From the NCBI GenBank assembly GCA_024693365.1, contig JAILLF010000020.1:1-42296 (forward strand): 42,296 nucleotides of DNA. Reading direction: 5' to 3'. The notes beneath the pieces were generated by a model. That model made no database searches. It saw only the letters and a program-made list of their open reading frames with translations, and was not told the DNA's origin. The DNA is from Acetatifactor sp. GTDB lineage: Bacteria > Bacillota > Clostridia > Lachnospirales > Lachnospiraceae. Made by a program: the position numbers and the translations under genes. Shown here in pieces: positions 32,738 through 39,769 of this stretch. The stretch's first letter is position 1. Every line of letters starts with the position of its first letter.

Positions 32738-33579
32738 CTGCAGACAATCCTCGTCTTCTCAGGATCAATCTTATCCTTCTCCAGGATCAGTTCCCCAATC
32801 TCATCCGCCGTAATGGTGCCGGAGGAGGGATTCAGGACGCTGTCGATCTTTCCCGTGATCTCCGCCTCCACGCTTGAATACTCAAACGCCAGCGTGGTGT
32901 TCAGAAGTTTACAGTTCTTCATGACCAGATTCTCAATATAGCACATGCCCTGCAGGCTCTCGATGGTGCAGTTCACAAAGGTCAGGTTCTTCGAATTCCA
33001 CCCCAGGTATTCCCCGGAAATAAAGGAATCATACACCGTCACGTTCTCCGCGTTCCAAAAGGAATCCTTTGAAAGCAGGCGACTGTTTTTGATTTCCACG
33101 TTCTTCGCCCCGTCAAAGGAATAATTTCCGTAGAGCGTAAAGTCATCCACCTTAATATTGCTGGAATTCATGGCAAAATAATTACCCTTTGCCGTCACGT
33201 GCGTAAGCTCCACGTCCTCGCAGCTCCAAAGCGTCTCCTCCGCATTGGAGAAGGATACGTTGCGAAGGGTCACGCCCTTACATCTCCTAAAATTCTTGGG
33301 TGCGTCGATCGGCGTGTTCTCCAGAGTCACGTTGTCCGTATACCACACGCCTGCCCTCGCCATGTCAAACCAAACGCAGTTTTTGGCCACCACGTTCTTA
33401 CAATACCATAATGGATACTTCCATTTGAACATGCTGCCCTCAAGCTCTATGTCATGACTCTCCTTCAAAGGGGACTCGCCGTCCGCAAAGGTACAGTCCA
33501 CAATGTGAAGGTCCCTGCTCATAAAAAGCGCCCTCTCACCTGTTAAAAACTGCTGTTTGATCGTTGTCTTTTCTCCCAT
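32728..33579 (-). CDS. DUF3737 family right-handed beta-helix protein
   Basis: A 283-residue protein with the DUF3737 start (IKQQFLTGERALFMSRDLHIVDCTFADGESPLKES). The rest is repeated beta-helix rungs of about 20 residues with N and C ladders (NVEIKNSRLLSKDSFWNAENV, NLTFVNCTIES). No signal peptide is present. The function is unknown. The start is the internal ATG with GAGG six bases upstream, ten codons inside the longest frame. Both ends of the gene touch tandem arrays: the upstream one supplies its ribosome site and the downstream one contains its stop. Confidence 0.83.
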   Translation of the reverse strand: MGEKTTIKQQFLTGERALFMSRDLHIVDCTFADGESPLKESHDIELEGSMFKWKYPLWYCKNVVAKNCVWFDMARAGVWYTDNVTLENTPIDAPKNFRRCKGVTLRNVSFSNAEETLWSCEDVELTHVTAKGNYFAMNSSNIKVDDFTLYGNYSFDGAKNVEIKNSRLLSKDSFWNAENVTVYDSFISGEYLGWNSKNLTFVNCTIESLQGMCYIENLVMKNCKLLNTTLAFEYSSVEAEITGKIDSVLNPSSGTITADEIGELILEKDKIDPEKTRIVCRGV

Positions 33580-33713
33580 GTTTATCCTCTTTCCATCAAG
33601 GCCCTGCATGCCTCAGCGTTATCTTTCCTGCCAAGACCCTACTTGCCTCATTTTCTTCCTACCGCGACCTTGCTTATCTCAACTTCATCTTTCCCGTCGC
33701 GGCCTTGCTTGCC
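33580..33713. repeat. 35-bp tandem array that includes the DUF3737 ribosome site
   Basis: Four units on plus coordinates 33679-33713, 33648-33678 (31 bp), 33613-33647 and about 33580-33612. On the minus strand each begins GGCAAGCAAGG or similar and contains GGGAAAGATGA or GGAAAGA. The unit nearest the gene has become GGAAAGAGGATAAAC, which is the Shine-Dalgarno region of DUF3737. The array fills the gap after the MATE gene. Confidence 0.8.
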
Positions 33714-33721
33714 GGGCCACT

Positions 33722-35167
33722 TTATTCCTGGCTCTGCGCCACAATGTTATTCAGCCAGACACCCTTCTTCACAAGCACAAATCCGATTGCACATTTGATC
33801 AGGTCGATCATCTGCACGCAAAAGTACAGCGTCAAAATCGGCAATGCCGTATACCGGCTGAGCACGTACGCAACCGGCGTGCAGACAAGCCACAGGAACA
33901 CGCTGTCAAAGCAGAAGGTGATCAGCGTCTTTCCTCCGGAGCGGAGCGTAAAGTACGAAGCATGCATAAACGCATAGATCGGCATGCAGCCCGCTCCCAC
34001 GCGGATGAATCCCGTCGCCAGTGCCTTCACCTGATCTGACGTGTTATAAAGCATCGGGAACAACGGCGCAAGAACCATCAGCACCGCTCCAATGCCAATG
34101 CACGACGTCACCGAGAACGTGATAAGCTTAACGTCCGTATCCATCGCTTCTTCCATCTTACCCGCGCCAAGGAGCTGTCCCACCATGATCGAAATGGCGC
34201 TTCCCATGGCAATAAATACCACGTTGAACAGATTTGTGATCGTGGACGAAATGTTTAATCCGGCAATGGCGTCCAGTCCCCTCAGGGAATAGCACTGATT
34301 CAACAAGGCCATGCCCGCCGCCCAAAGGATTTCATTGATCATCAAAGGCAATCCCTTGATGACAATCTTTCCCACCAAATCCAGCGGGATCGAAAAGCTC
34401 CGGTACAGTCCCTTGGCAAAAGGAACTCTCTTTACGTGGCGATGCGTCCATATAAGCACGATCGCAAGCTGAACGTAACGGGAAATTACCGTCGCGATCG
34501 CCGCGCCCGTAACGCCAAGCTTTGGAAATCCAAAATGACCAAAGATTAAGACGTAATTGAATCCTAAGTTTACAAAGACGGCCACAATGCCCGCTATCAT
34601 GGGGAGCCTCGTCTCGCCGCATTCCCTCAGCGTACTTGCGTATGCCTCCTCAATTCCAAATGGCAAAAGCCCCACAAGCATGACCGCCAGATACTCGCGT
34701 CCGTATTGCAGCGCCGCCTCCAGGGACTGGGCTGAATCGCCTCCGTCATGCAGATACAGGAGGATCAGTTGATCTCCCAAGGCATGAAATGCAAAGATGC
34801 CTAGGATCACAATGCCAATGGCGACGTACAACTTAAAGCGCATGGCGTTTCTGACGCCCTCATGGTCACCTTTCCCGTAAAACTGGGCACTGAAAATGCC
34901 CGCCGCCGAAAGAGCTCCGAAAATGCCCAGATAAAAAACAAACATCAGCTGATTGACAATGGCGATGCCGCTCATCTGCTCGGTTCCCACTTGGCCGATC
35001 ATGATGTTGTCAAGCAGACTTACAAAATTCGAAATGCCGTTCTGGATCATGATGGGCACGGCCACCTTCAGAACGTTTGCGTAAAACTTTCTGTCTCCAA
35101 ATAAATTCCTAACATTACTCATAAATCCCAATTCTTCCCGCGGAAGCTTCTTTTTCCACCCTTTCAT
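33722..35167 (-). CDS. MATE-family efflux transporter
   Basis: A 481-residue membrane protein with twelve predicted helices, of the NorM/DinF-like MATE type. It has SNFVSLLDNIMIGQVGTEQMSGIAIVNQLMFVF near the N-terminus and a repeated half with NISSTITNLFNVVFIAMGSAISIMVGQLLGAGKMEEA. It should export cationic drugs or metabolites with Na+ or H+ entry. An alternative ATG 45 bp inside (MSNVRNLFGDRKFY) matches the usual family start better; ribosome sites are weak for both. It starts 12 bp after the radical SAM activase stop, so the two are cotranscribed. Confidence 0.9.
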   Translation of the reverse strand: MKGWKKKLPREELGFMSNVRNLFGDRKFYANVLKVAVPIMIQNGISNFVSLLDNIMIGQVGTEQMSGIAIVNQLMFVFYLGIFGALSAAGIFSAQFYGKGDHEGVRNAMRFKLYVAIGIVILGIFAFHALGDQLILLYLHDGGDSAQSLEAALQYGREYLAVMLVGLLPFGIEEAYASTLRECGETRLPMIAGIVAVFVNLGFNYVLIFGHFGFPKLGVTGAAIATVISRYVQLAIVLIWTHRHVKRVPFAKGLYRSFSIPLDLVGKIVIKGLPLMINEILWAAGMALLNQCYSLRGLDAIAGLNISSTITNLFNVVFIAMGSAISIMVGQLLGAGKMEEAMDTDVKLITFSVTSCIGIGAVLMVLAPLFPMLYNTSDQVKALATGFIRVGAGCMPIYAFMHASYFTLRSGGKTLITFCFDSVFLWLVCTPVAYVLSRYTALPILTLYFCVQMIDLIKCAIGFVLVKKGVWLNNIVAQSQE

Positions 35168-35179
35168 TCCCTTACGTAA

Positions 35180-35884
35180 TCATTCTACACCGCGGACTTC
35201 CACTCTGGCAATGTACTTTCTTGCCTTCTCTGCCATGCATTCTAGTTCACTTTTTTCGAAAGAACCCTCACAAAGTGCGGGGTTCAAGACGTTTCCGCTC
35301 TCCTGATAACCCTGCAGATAAAGAGCCTTTGCCCCGGAAAGCCATTTCCCGATCTTTTCAAACTCCTCCACGTCATGAAGCCCCTTGACGACGGTCGTCC
35401 GGAATTCATAGGGAATCTTATCCTGGGAAATCAAAAGGGAAACGCTTTGCTCCAGGTTCGATACGTCCAGTCCCGGCAAACCCACGGTTCTGGCGTACTT
35501 TTCTTTCGAGGCCTTCACGTCCATGGCCGCGTAGTCCAAAAGGCCTTCCTCCAAAAGGCTTCCAAGTACCTCTGGCCGGTACCCGTTCGTATCGAGCTTC
35601 ACCAGATACCCCAGTTCCTTGACCTTGCGGATAAACGCCGGAAGCTCCGGCTGCAGGGTCGGCTCTCCTCCCGTGATACAGACTCCCTCCAGGATCCCCT
35701 TCCGCTTTTTCAAAAAAGAAAAAACCTCTTCCTCCGTGATCGTCGCATAGGCCGCAGGATTTAATACCAATTCTCCGTTTTGGCAATAGGGACAGCGAAA
35801 TTGGCACCCCCCCGTAAAGACCGTGCAGGCCACGTGCCCCGGAAAATCCAAAAGCGTCGTCTTTTGTAAACCGCAAAGTAACAT
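35180..35884 (-). CDS. Anaerobic ribonucleotide reductase activating protein, NrdG2-type radical SAM
   Basis: A 234-residue radical SAM protein. The 4Fe-4S site is C27, C31 and C34 in CQFRCPYCQN, followed by VCITGGEPTLQPEL and KLDTNGYRPEVL. The length and the opening LQKTTLLDFPGHVACTVF fit the NrdG2 form of anaerobic ribonucleoside-triphosphate reductase activase. A glycyl-radical-enzyme partner is not in the window. GGAAGG six or seven bases before the ATG supports this start, 11 codons inside the open frame. It heads the unit with the MATE gene. Confidence 0.87.
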   Translation of the reverse strand: MLLCGLQKTTLLDFPGHVACTVFTGGCQFRCPYCQNGELVLNPAAYATITEEEVFSFLKKRKGILEGVCITGGEPTLQPELPAFIRKVKELGYLVKLDTNGYRPEVLGSLLEEGLLDYAAMDVKASKEKYARTVGLPGLDVSNLEQSVSLLISQDKIPYEFRTTVVKGLHDVEEFEKIGKWLSGAKALYLQGYQESGNVLNPALCEGSFEKSELECMAEKARKYIARVEVRGVE

Positions 35885-36041
35885 GATCCATCCTTCCTTC
35901 CGCACGAGTTCCCGCACGTTCGCGCTTTATTTTCCACGCTGGAGCCCGCTTTTCGCACCTTGCCACCCGCGCAGATTTTCCGCTTTTTCTCGCCTTCTTT
36001 CCGCACGGGAGACTCTTTGATTCCATATAATAGAATATCAC
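35885..36041. other. Intergenic region upstream of the NrdG2-type gene
   Basis: No gene recognised. The minus strand contains GTGCGG-like words at irregular spacing, the last forming the ribosome site region of the gene at 35884. They may be a decayed tandem array, but the period is not constant. Clear promoter elements were not found. Confidence 0.35.
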
Positions 36042-36075
36042 AAAAAGAAACGTCTTGCCAGTATGCAAGACGTTT
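36042..36075 (-). terminator. Terminator after the small disrupted membrane ORF
   Basis: AAACGTCTTGC (36048-36058) pairs perfectly with GCAAGACGTTT (36065-36075). On the minus strand it is followed by a run TTTCTTTTTG. It lies 33 bp past the small ORF at 36109-36252, the only minus-strand gene it could serve. Confidence 0.85.
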
Positions 36076-36108
36076 TCCTCTTGAATTCCGTGATTTAGTC
36101 TTTCCGAG

Positions 36109-36252
36109 TCATCTTTCTTGTGATAAGATAATCTCAGCCCATTTCCTCCGGAATCTTGACCAGGCGGCGGAAATGGCTTCCGCGATTGAAATGACAATGA
36201 GCAGGACAAACCCCAGAATCCGGATTCAGGTGCGCTTTGTTTCTTTTCCCAT
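36109..36252 (-). pseudogene. Small one-helix membrane protein with an in-frame TGA
   Basis: On the minus strand AAAAGGAG lies eight bases before an ATG. The frame reads MGKETKRT, then TGA (36226-36228), then continues for 38 codons to a second TGA: a hydrophobic helix (ILGFVLLIVISIAEAISAAW) followed by a basic, aromatic tail SRFRRKWAEIILSQER. A terminator follows closely. The good ribosome site, helix and terminator argue for a real 47-residue gene interrupted by one stop. A change of TGA to TGG would restore it. A sequencing error cannot be excluded. Confidence 0.55.
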
Positions 36253-36336
36253 GACCGTGTCTCCTTTTTCGGCTGCCTTTTGACATCTGGTGCAATACAG
36301 CCTTCCTTCTCATTGTTGCCCAGAAAGGAGTTTTTT

Positions 36337-36855
36337 ATGACTGGCATTCCTTCCGTGCAGGAAAAATATATGAAAGAGGCCCTGAAACAGGCAAAAAAGG
36401 CTGCTGCCCTTGGGGAGGTTCCCATCGGCTGCGTCATCGTTTACGAGGGCAAGATCATCGGCCGCGGCTACAACCGCCGCAACACCGACAAGAACACCCT
36501 CTGCCACGCAGAGATTACGGCCATCCGCAAGGCCAGCAAGATCATCGGCGATTGGCGCTTGGAGGGTTGTACGCTCTACGTAACGCTTGAACCCTGCCAG
36601 ATGTGCGCCGGCGCCATCGTTCAGGCGCGGATCCCGGAGGTTGTCATGGGCTGCATGAACCCCAAGGCCGGCTGCGCCGGCTCCATCCTGAACCTCTTGG
36701 AAATGCCCGAGTTCAACCACCAGTGCACCGTCTACCGCGGCGTCCTCGAGGAAGAGTGCAGCAATGTCCTCAAAGCCTTCTTTGTCGACCTTCGCAAGCG
36801 CAACAAAGCCGAAAAACTGTGCCGCGGGGACGTGTCTGCTGACACAGTTTCATGA
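36337..36855 (+). CDS. tadA: tRNA-specific adenosine deaminase
   Basis: A 172-residue deaminase that converts A34 to inosine in tRNA-Arg(ACG). The zinc and catalytic site is H57-A-E59 and C87-x-x-C90 in TLEPCQMCAGAIV. The start is the ATG with AAAGGAG six bases upstream, 19 codons inside the open frame. In related Clostridia tadA usually lies beside the SRP RNA gene; here a sigma-factor-like gene on the other strand separates them. Confidence 0.93.
   Translation: MTGIPSVQEKYMKEALKQAKKAAALGEVPIGCVIVYEGKIIGRGYNRRNTDKNTLCHAEITAIRKASKIIGDWRLEGCTLYVTLEPCQMCAGAIVQARIPEVVMGCMNPKAGCAGSILNLLEMPEFNHQCTVYRGVLEEECSNVLKAFFVDLRKRNKAEKLCRGDVSADTVS
36812..36850 (-). terminator. Possible terminator of the sigma-factor-like gene, inside the tadA 3' end
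   Basis: AAACTGTG (36814-36821) pairs with CACAGTTT (36843-36850) around a 21-nt loop. On the minus strand the stem ends in a run of five U. It overlaps the last codons of the convergent tadA. Confidence 0.45.
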
Positions 36856-36875
36856 CCCAGCCTGGCATGTATTCT

Positions 36876-38282
36876 TTATTCAAAGAATAAATTCATCATA
36901 AAACGTGCCTTGCCCATGCCACTAGTATATTGCATACGGTATTTTCTACCGTCTCCATGGCTGATAACGCAGGCCTTGCCCTCTTCCCTGTCATCATACA
37001 AGGCATTCTCCGTTTCCCTTTCTACGTATTGCGGATAGTAGTATTCAAAGATTTCCTCTGCCCATTCTTCATTTGTGATAAATTCAACCTCGAGGTATTC
37101 CTCATGAAAGCTGACGTGCCAAATATATTCCGCTTCATAATCGCTATTGTAAAACTCCCACATAACAGTTGATTGTAAATAATATTCATAGGGTTCCACA
37201 CGTTCGAAACGGTCTGTATAATTCTCCTTACTGCAAACGTCAGTCATTTTAATCAGATTATTAAGGTTATGGATCACTTCCCCAGCGCTCATGCCATTCA
37301 TGGAAATATACACTATGTCATCCTCCGGAACGCTTGCCGCCTGAATAATCTTCGGCTCTGCCGCCTCTTCCGAACCTTCCTCCCAATCACTTTCCGCGTC
37401 TGAAATCTCTTCCGAACTCTCTTCCAAATAATCTGCCGAATCCCTTTCTACCGACTCCTGAGCCTCCTGTCGGGTCGTTTGCCCGGATTTTTCCTCCGGC
37501 TTGTTCAATACCGTGATAATAACTCCCGCCGTTACGGCAACGGCCGCTACTGCTCCAATTCCTCCGATCACAATTTTATTCATCATAATACCTGCCCCTT
37601 TCTTAACGGCTTCAGCCGAAGCGTTTTTTCCTGCCTCCTTTACGGAAGCCTTCACGGATGCGGACGAGGTAGTAAGTGAAGCCGGCATGGGCCTTAACGG
37701 CACCTGCTCTGCTTCTTTCATAAACAGTAAGCTTAAGAACGGTAAAGCCACGTTGTACAGCTTAATATTGTTATCTTTCTCATATTTTTCAACCCCCTTC
37801 TTGATTTTTTTCTTGGCAAAATTCAGACGCCAAAGAACTGTTCCCTGAGGTATCCCGAGTGCCTCCGCGATTTCTTTCGTCGTCATTTCGTCAAAGTAAA
37901 ATAAGATCAACGTCCTTCTAACCTCCTCGGACAAGGACTCATTAAGGATATCCATAATGATCTTACGATTCTCTGCAGATTCGACAACGGCCTCCGGAAG
38001 AAAATCCTCAGGAACGGTTTCCATGGTTTCAAGAAACTCATCGCCCACGTTGACCGTCCTTGTCCTCGACAGGCGATTCAGGCACTTATTTGCGGCGATC
38101 TTCTTCAACCACGGAACCACTTTACTCTTGTCAATCAGCGTGTCATACGCCTCGATCAAGGTAACAAAAGTATCCTGCACAATATCCTGCGCTTCCTCTT
38201 CATTTTTCAGAAGAGACATTGCCGTCCAATAGACCGCACGATAAGCTTCCTGATAGATTTGCTCGAGTTCTTTGTCTGTCAC
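36876..38282 (-). CDS. Sigma-70 family (ECF-type) protein fused to a membrane helix and extracytoplasmic domain
   Basis: 468 residues. Region 2 covers about residues 10-75 (AYRAVYWTAMSLLKNEEEAQDIVQDTF) and region 4 about 115-165 (MTTKEIAEALGIPQGTVLWRLNFAKKKIKKG). A basic linker, one membrane helix at about 236-259 (IVIGGIGAVAAVAVTAGVII), an acidic disordered stretch and a C-terminal beta-rich domain of about 160 residues follow. The start is GTG with AAAAGGAGG just upstream; the frame is open 13 codons further. No separate anti-sigma gene is adjacent. A sigma factor tethered to the membrane would need proteolytic release or work in place; this is inference. Confidence 0.85.
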   Translation of the reverse strand: MTDKELEQIYQEAYRAVYWTAMSLLKNEEEAQDIVQDTFVTLIEAYDTLIDKSKVVPWLKKIAANKCLNRLSRTRTVNVGDEFLETMETVPEDFLPEAVVESAENRKIIMDILNESLSEEVRRTLILFYFDEMTTKEIAEALGIPQGTVLWRLNFAKKKIKKGVEKYEKDNNIKLYNVALPFLSLLFMKEAEQVPLRPMPASLTTSSASVKASVKEAGKNASAEAVKKGAGIMMNKIVIGGIGAVAAVAVTAGVIITVLNKPEEKSGQTTRQEAQESVERDSADYLEESSEEISDAESDWEEGSEEAAEPKIIQAASVPEDDIVYISMNGMSAGEVIHNLNNLIKMTDVCSKENYTDRFERVEPYEYYLQSTVMWEFYNSDYEAEYIWHVSFHEEYLEVEFITNEEWAEEIFEYYYPQYVERETENALYDDREEGKACVISHGDGRKYRMQYTSGMGKARFMMNLFFE

Positions 38283-38365
38283 TTTTTGCCTCCTTTTCAT
38301 CCGCATCCGTCTATTAGACACGTAACGAATGCGAATTATTGGCTAGATTGAAAAATTTTTTTCAT

Positions 38366-38394
38366 AGTATATATTTTTTTCTCCAAACCGTCAA
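38366..38394 (-). promoter_or_regulatory. Promoter of the sigma-factor-like gene
   Basis: On the minus strand TTGACG (38389-38394) and TATACT (38366-38371) are 17 bp apart, 83 bp before the GTG start. It is a housekeeping-type promoter. Confidence 0.6.
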
Positions 38395-38429
38395 TAAACC
38401 TACGTGAAATTTACGTTTGACACTGCCTC

Positions 38430-38458
38430 TTGACAAATCCCGTAAAAACCGATAAACT
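38430..38458 (+). promoter_or_regulatory. SRP RNA promoter
   Basis: Consensus TTGACA (38430-38435) and TAAACT (38453-38458) are 17 bp apart, placing the start near 38465. Confidence 0.65.
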
Positions 38459-38464
38459 ATAAAA

Positions 38465-38630
38465 GCCGTGCATTGTCGGGTTAGCTGTAATGGTGAAATT
38501 CGGTCTTGCGCAATGGAAATCTGCGAACCGTGTCAGGTTGGGAACAAAGCAGCACTAAGCGGAATTTTCCATGTGCCGTAAGGTCACCGGGTGGAGTTGC
38601 AGTGCGCCTGGCAGTGTGCGGTTTGTTTTT
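38465..38630 (+). ncRNA. ffs: Signal recognition particle RNA
   Basis: The domain IV core GTCAGGTTGGGAACAAAGCA (38532-38551) has a GGAA tetraloop closed by TTG/CAA and the symmetric AGG/AGCAG internal loop bound by Ffh. It is preceded by GGTCTTGCGCAATGGAAA and followed by TTTTCCATGTGCCG, which pair as the long helix. The 5' end (38466-38475) and 38612-38621 pair over ten positions with G-U pairs, closing an Alu-like domain. The RNA ends in a U-rich tract at 38621-38630. At about 165 nt it is shorter than the 270-nt form of Bacillus. Confidence 0.85.
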
Positions 38631-38640
38631 CCAGCTTGGC

Positions 38641-38701
38641 CATAAACGCCATTATACACAAAAAGGCTGCTTGCAGACTTTTTTGTGTAATGGCGTTTAT
38701 G
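38641..38701. repeat. Long inverted repeat after the SRP RNA
   Basis: CATAAACGCCATTATACACA (38641-38660) with four more A pairs with 38679-38701, with a two-base bulge, around a 14-nt loop. It starts ten bases after the SRP RNA end. The inner part (ACAAAAA to TTTTTTGTGT) is AT-rich. Confidence 0.85.
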
Positions 38702-38707
38702 AGCTGA

Positions 38708-38779
38708 GCGCCACTTCATGAGCAAAATCGCCGCATCGCGGCGGCTTCCACGAAGTGGAAGTCATTTTGCGAATGGCGC
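38708..38779. repeat. Cloverleaf-like palindromic element
   Basis: Nested pairings: GCGCC 38708-38712 with GGCGC 38775-38779, and GCAAAAT 38722-38728 with ATTTTGC 38764-38770. Inside lie two perfect hairpins, CGCCGC-ATC-GCGGCG (38729-38743) and CTTCCAC-GAA-GTGGAAG (38745-38761). All stems together make a three- or four-way junction in single-stranded DNA or RNA. It lies just upstream of the radical SAM gene. Confidence 0.8.
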
Positions 38780-38813
38780 GAGCCAAGCGTGGTTTACGCG
38801 CTAGAGGTATTCC

Positions 38814-39737
38814 ATGAAAGATTCCTTATCTGAGGTTCTCTCCTCCTGCAATTTATGTCCCCGACACTGCTCCGCGGACCGCACGGCCGGCGGCGTGGGA
38901 TACTGCGGCCAAACGGCAGAAATCTTTGCCGCGCGGGCTGCCCTGCACTTTTGGGAGGAACCCTGCATCTCTGGCACGAATGGCTCCGGCACCGTCTTCT
39001 TTTCCGGCTGTAACCTACGCTGCATATACTGTCAAAACCGTGAGATTGCCCTTGGAAATCAAGGCAAAGCCATCAGCGTGGAAAGACTCTCCCGGATCTT
39101 TTTGGAGCTCCAGGAAAAGGGTGCCCACAATGTCAATCTGGTCACGCCCACGCATTACGTGCCGCAGATCCGTCTTGCACTTATCGCAGCAAAAAAGCAG
39201 GGTCTCACCCTGCCCATTGTCTATAATACCGGCGGCTACGAGGAAGTCGAAACGCTCCGCACGTTGGAAGGTCTGGTCGACGTCTTTCTTCCCGATCTCA
39301 AATACCGCTCCAGCGCTCCGGCAGCCAGATTCTCTAACTGTCCAGACTATTTTGAAAAGGCATCCCTCGCGCTGAATGAAATGTACCGCCAGGTTGGGGA
39401 TCCCGTCTTTGATGATTCCACGGGACTGATGGTTCGCGGCATGATCGTGCGCCACCTCCTCCTTCCCGGACAGGTCGGCGAATCCAAACGCGTGCTGCGT
39501 TACCTCCATGACACGTTTGGAGATCACGTACTGATCAGCATTATGAATCAATACACCCCCATGCCCCAGATCCAGTCCGATCCCGCCTTTGAGGATATCA
39601 ACCGCAAGGTCACGAAAGAGGAATACGAACGCCTCCTTACCTTTGCGGAAATGATCGGCATCGAACGCGGCTTTCTTCAGGAAGGCGAAACCGCCAAGGA
39701 AAGCTTCATCCCGCCATTTACGGGCGAGGGACTGTGA
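38814..39737 (+). CDS. Radical SAM protein, PFL-activase-like (COG1313 type)
   Basis: A 307-residue protein. Before the radical SAM cluster (C66, C70, C73 in CNLRCIYC) lies a CNLCPRHC...GYCG motif that may hold another iron-sulfur centre. Further motifs are NVNLVTPTHYVPQI, YNTGGYEEVE and FLPDLKY, which match the uncharacterised PFL-activase-like family COG1313. Its role is not established; no glycyl radical enzyme is adjacent. AGAGG seven bases before the ATG supports the start. It is preceded by two structured elements that may be in its leader. Confidence 0.83.
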   Translation: MKDSLSEVLSSCNLCPRHCSADRTAGGVGYCGQTAEIFAARAALHFWEEPCISGTNGSGTVFFSGCNLRCIYCQNREIALGNQGKAISVERLSRIFLELQEKGAHNVNLVTPTHYVPQIRLALIAAKKQGLTLPIVYNTGGYEEVETLRTLEGLVDVFLPDLKYRSSAPAARFSNCPDYFEKASLALNEMYRQVGDPVFDDSTGLMVRGMIVRHLLLPGQVGESKRVLRYLHDTFGDHVLISIMNQYTPMPQIQSDPAFEDINRKVTKEEYERLLTFAEMIGIERGFLQEGETAKESFIPPFTGEGL

Positions 39738-39769
39738 CTCCTTCCCAATTGCTAACCAACCGATACGAT

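Noticed and set aside
36226..36228. Selenocysteine reading of the in-frame TGA
   Set aside because: No selenoprotein family match and no obvious hairpin placed right after the codon; a plain mutation is simpler.
35418..36437. 339-codon minus frame overlapping the NrdG2-type gene and tadA
   Set aside because: Its sequence is low-complexity and out of frame with the radical SAM gene, which has all its motifs.
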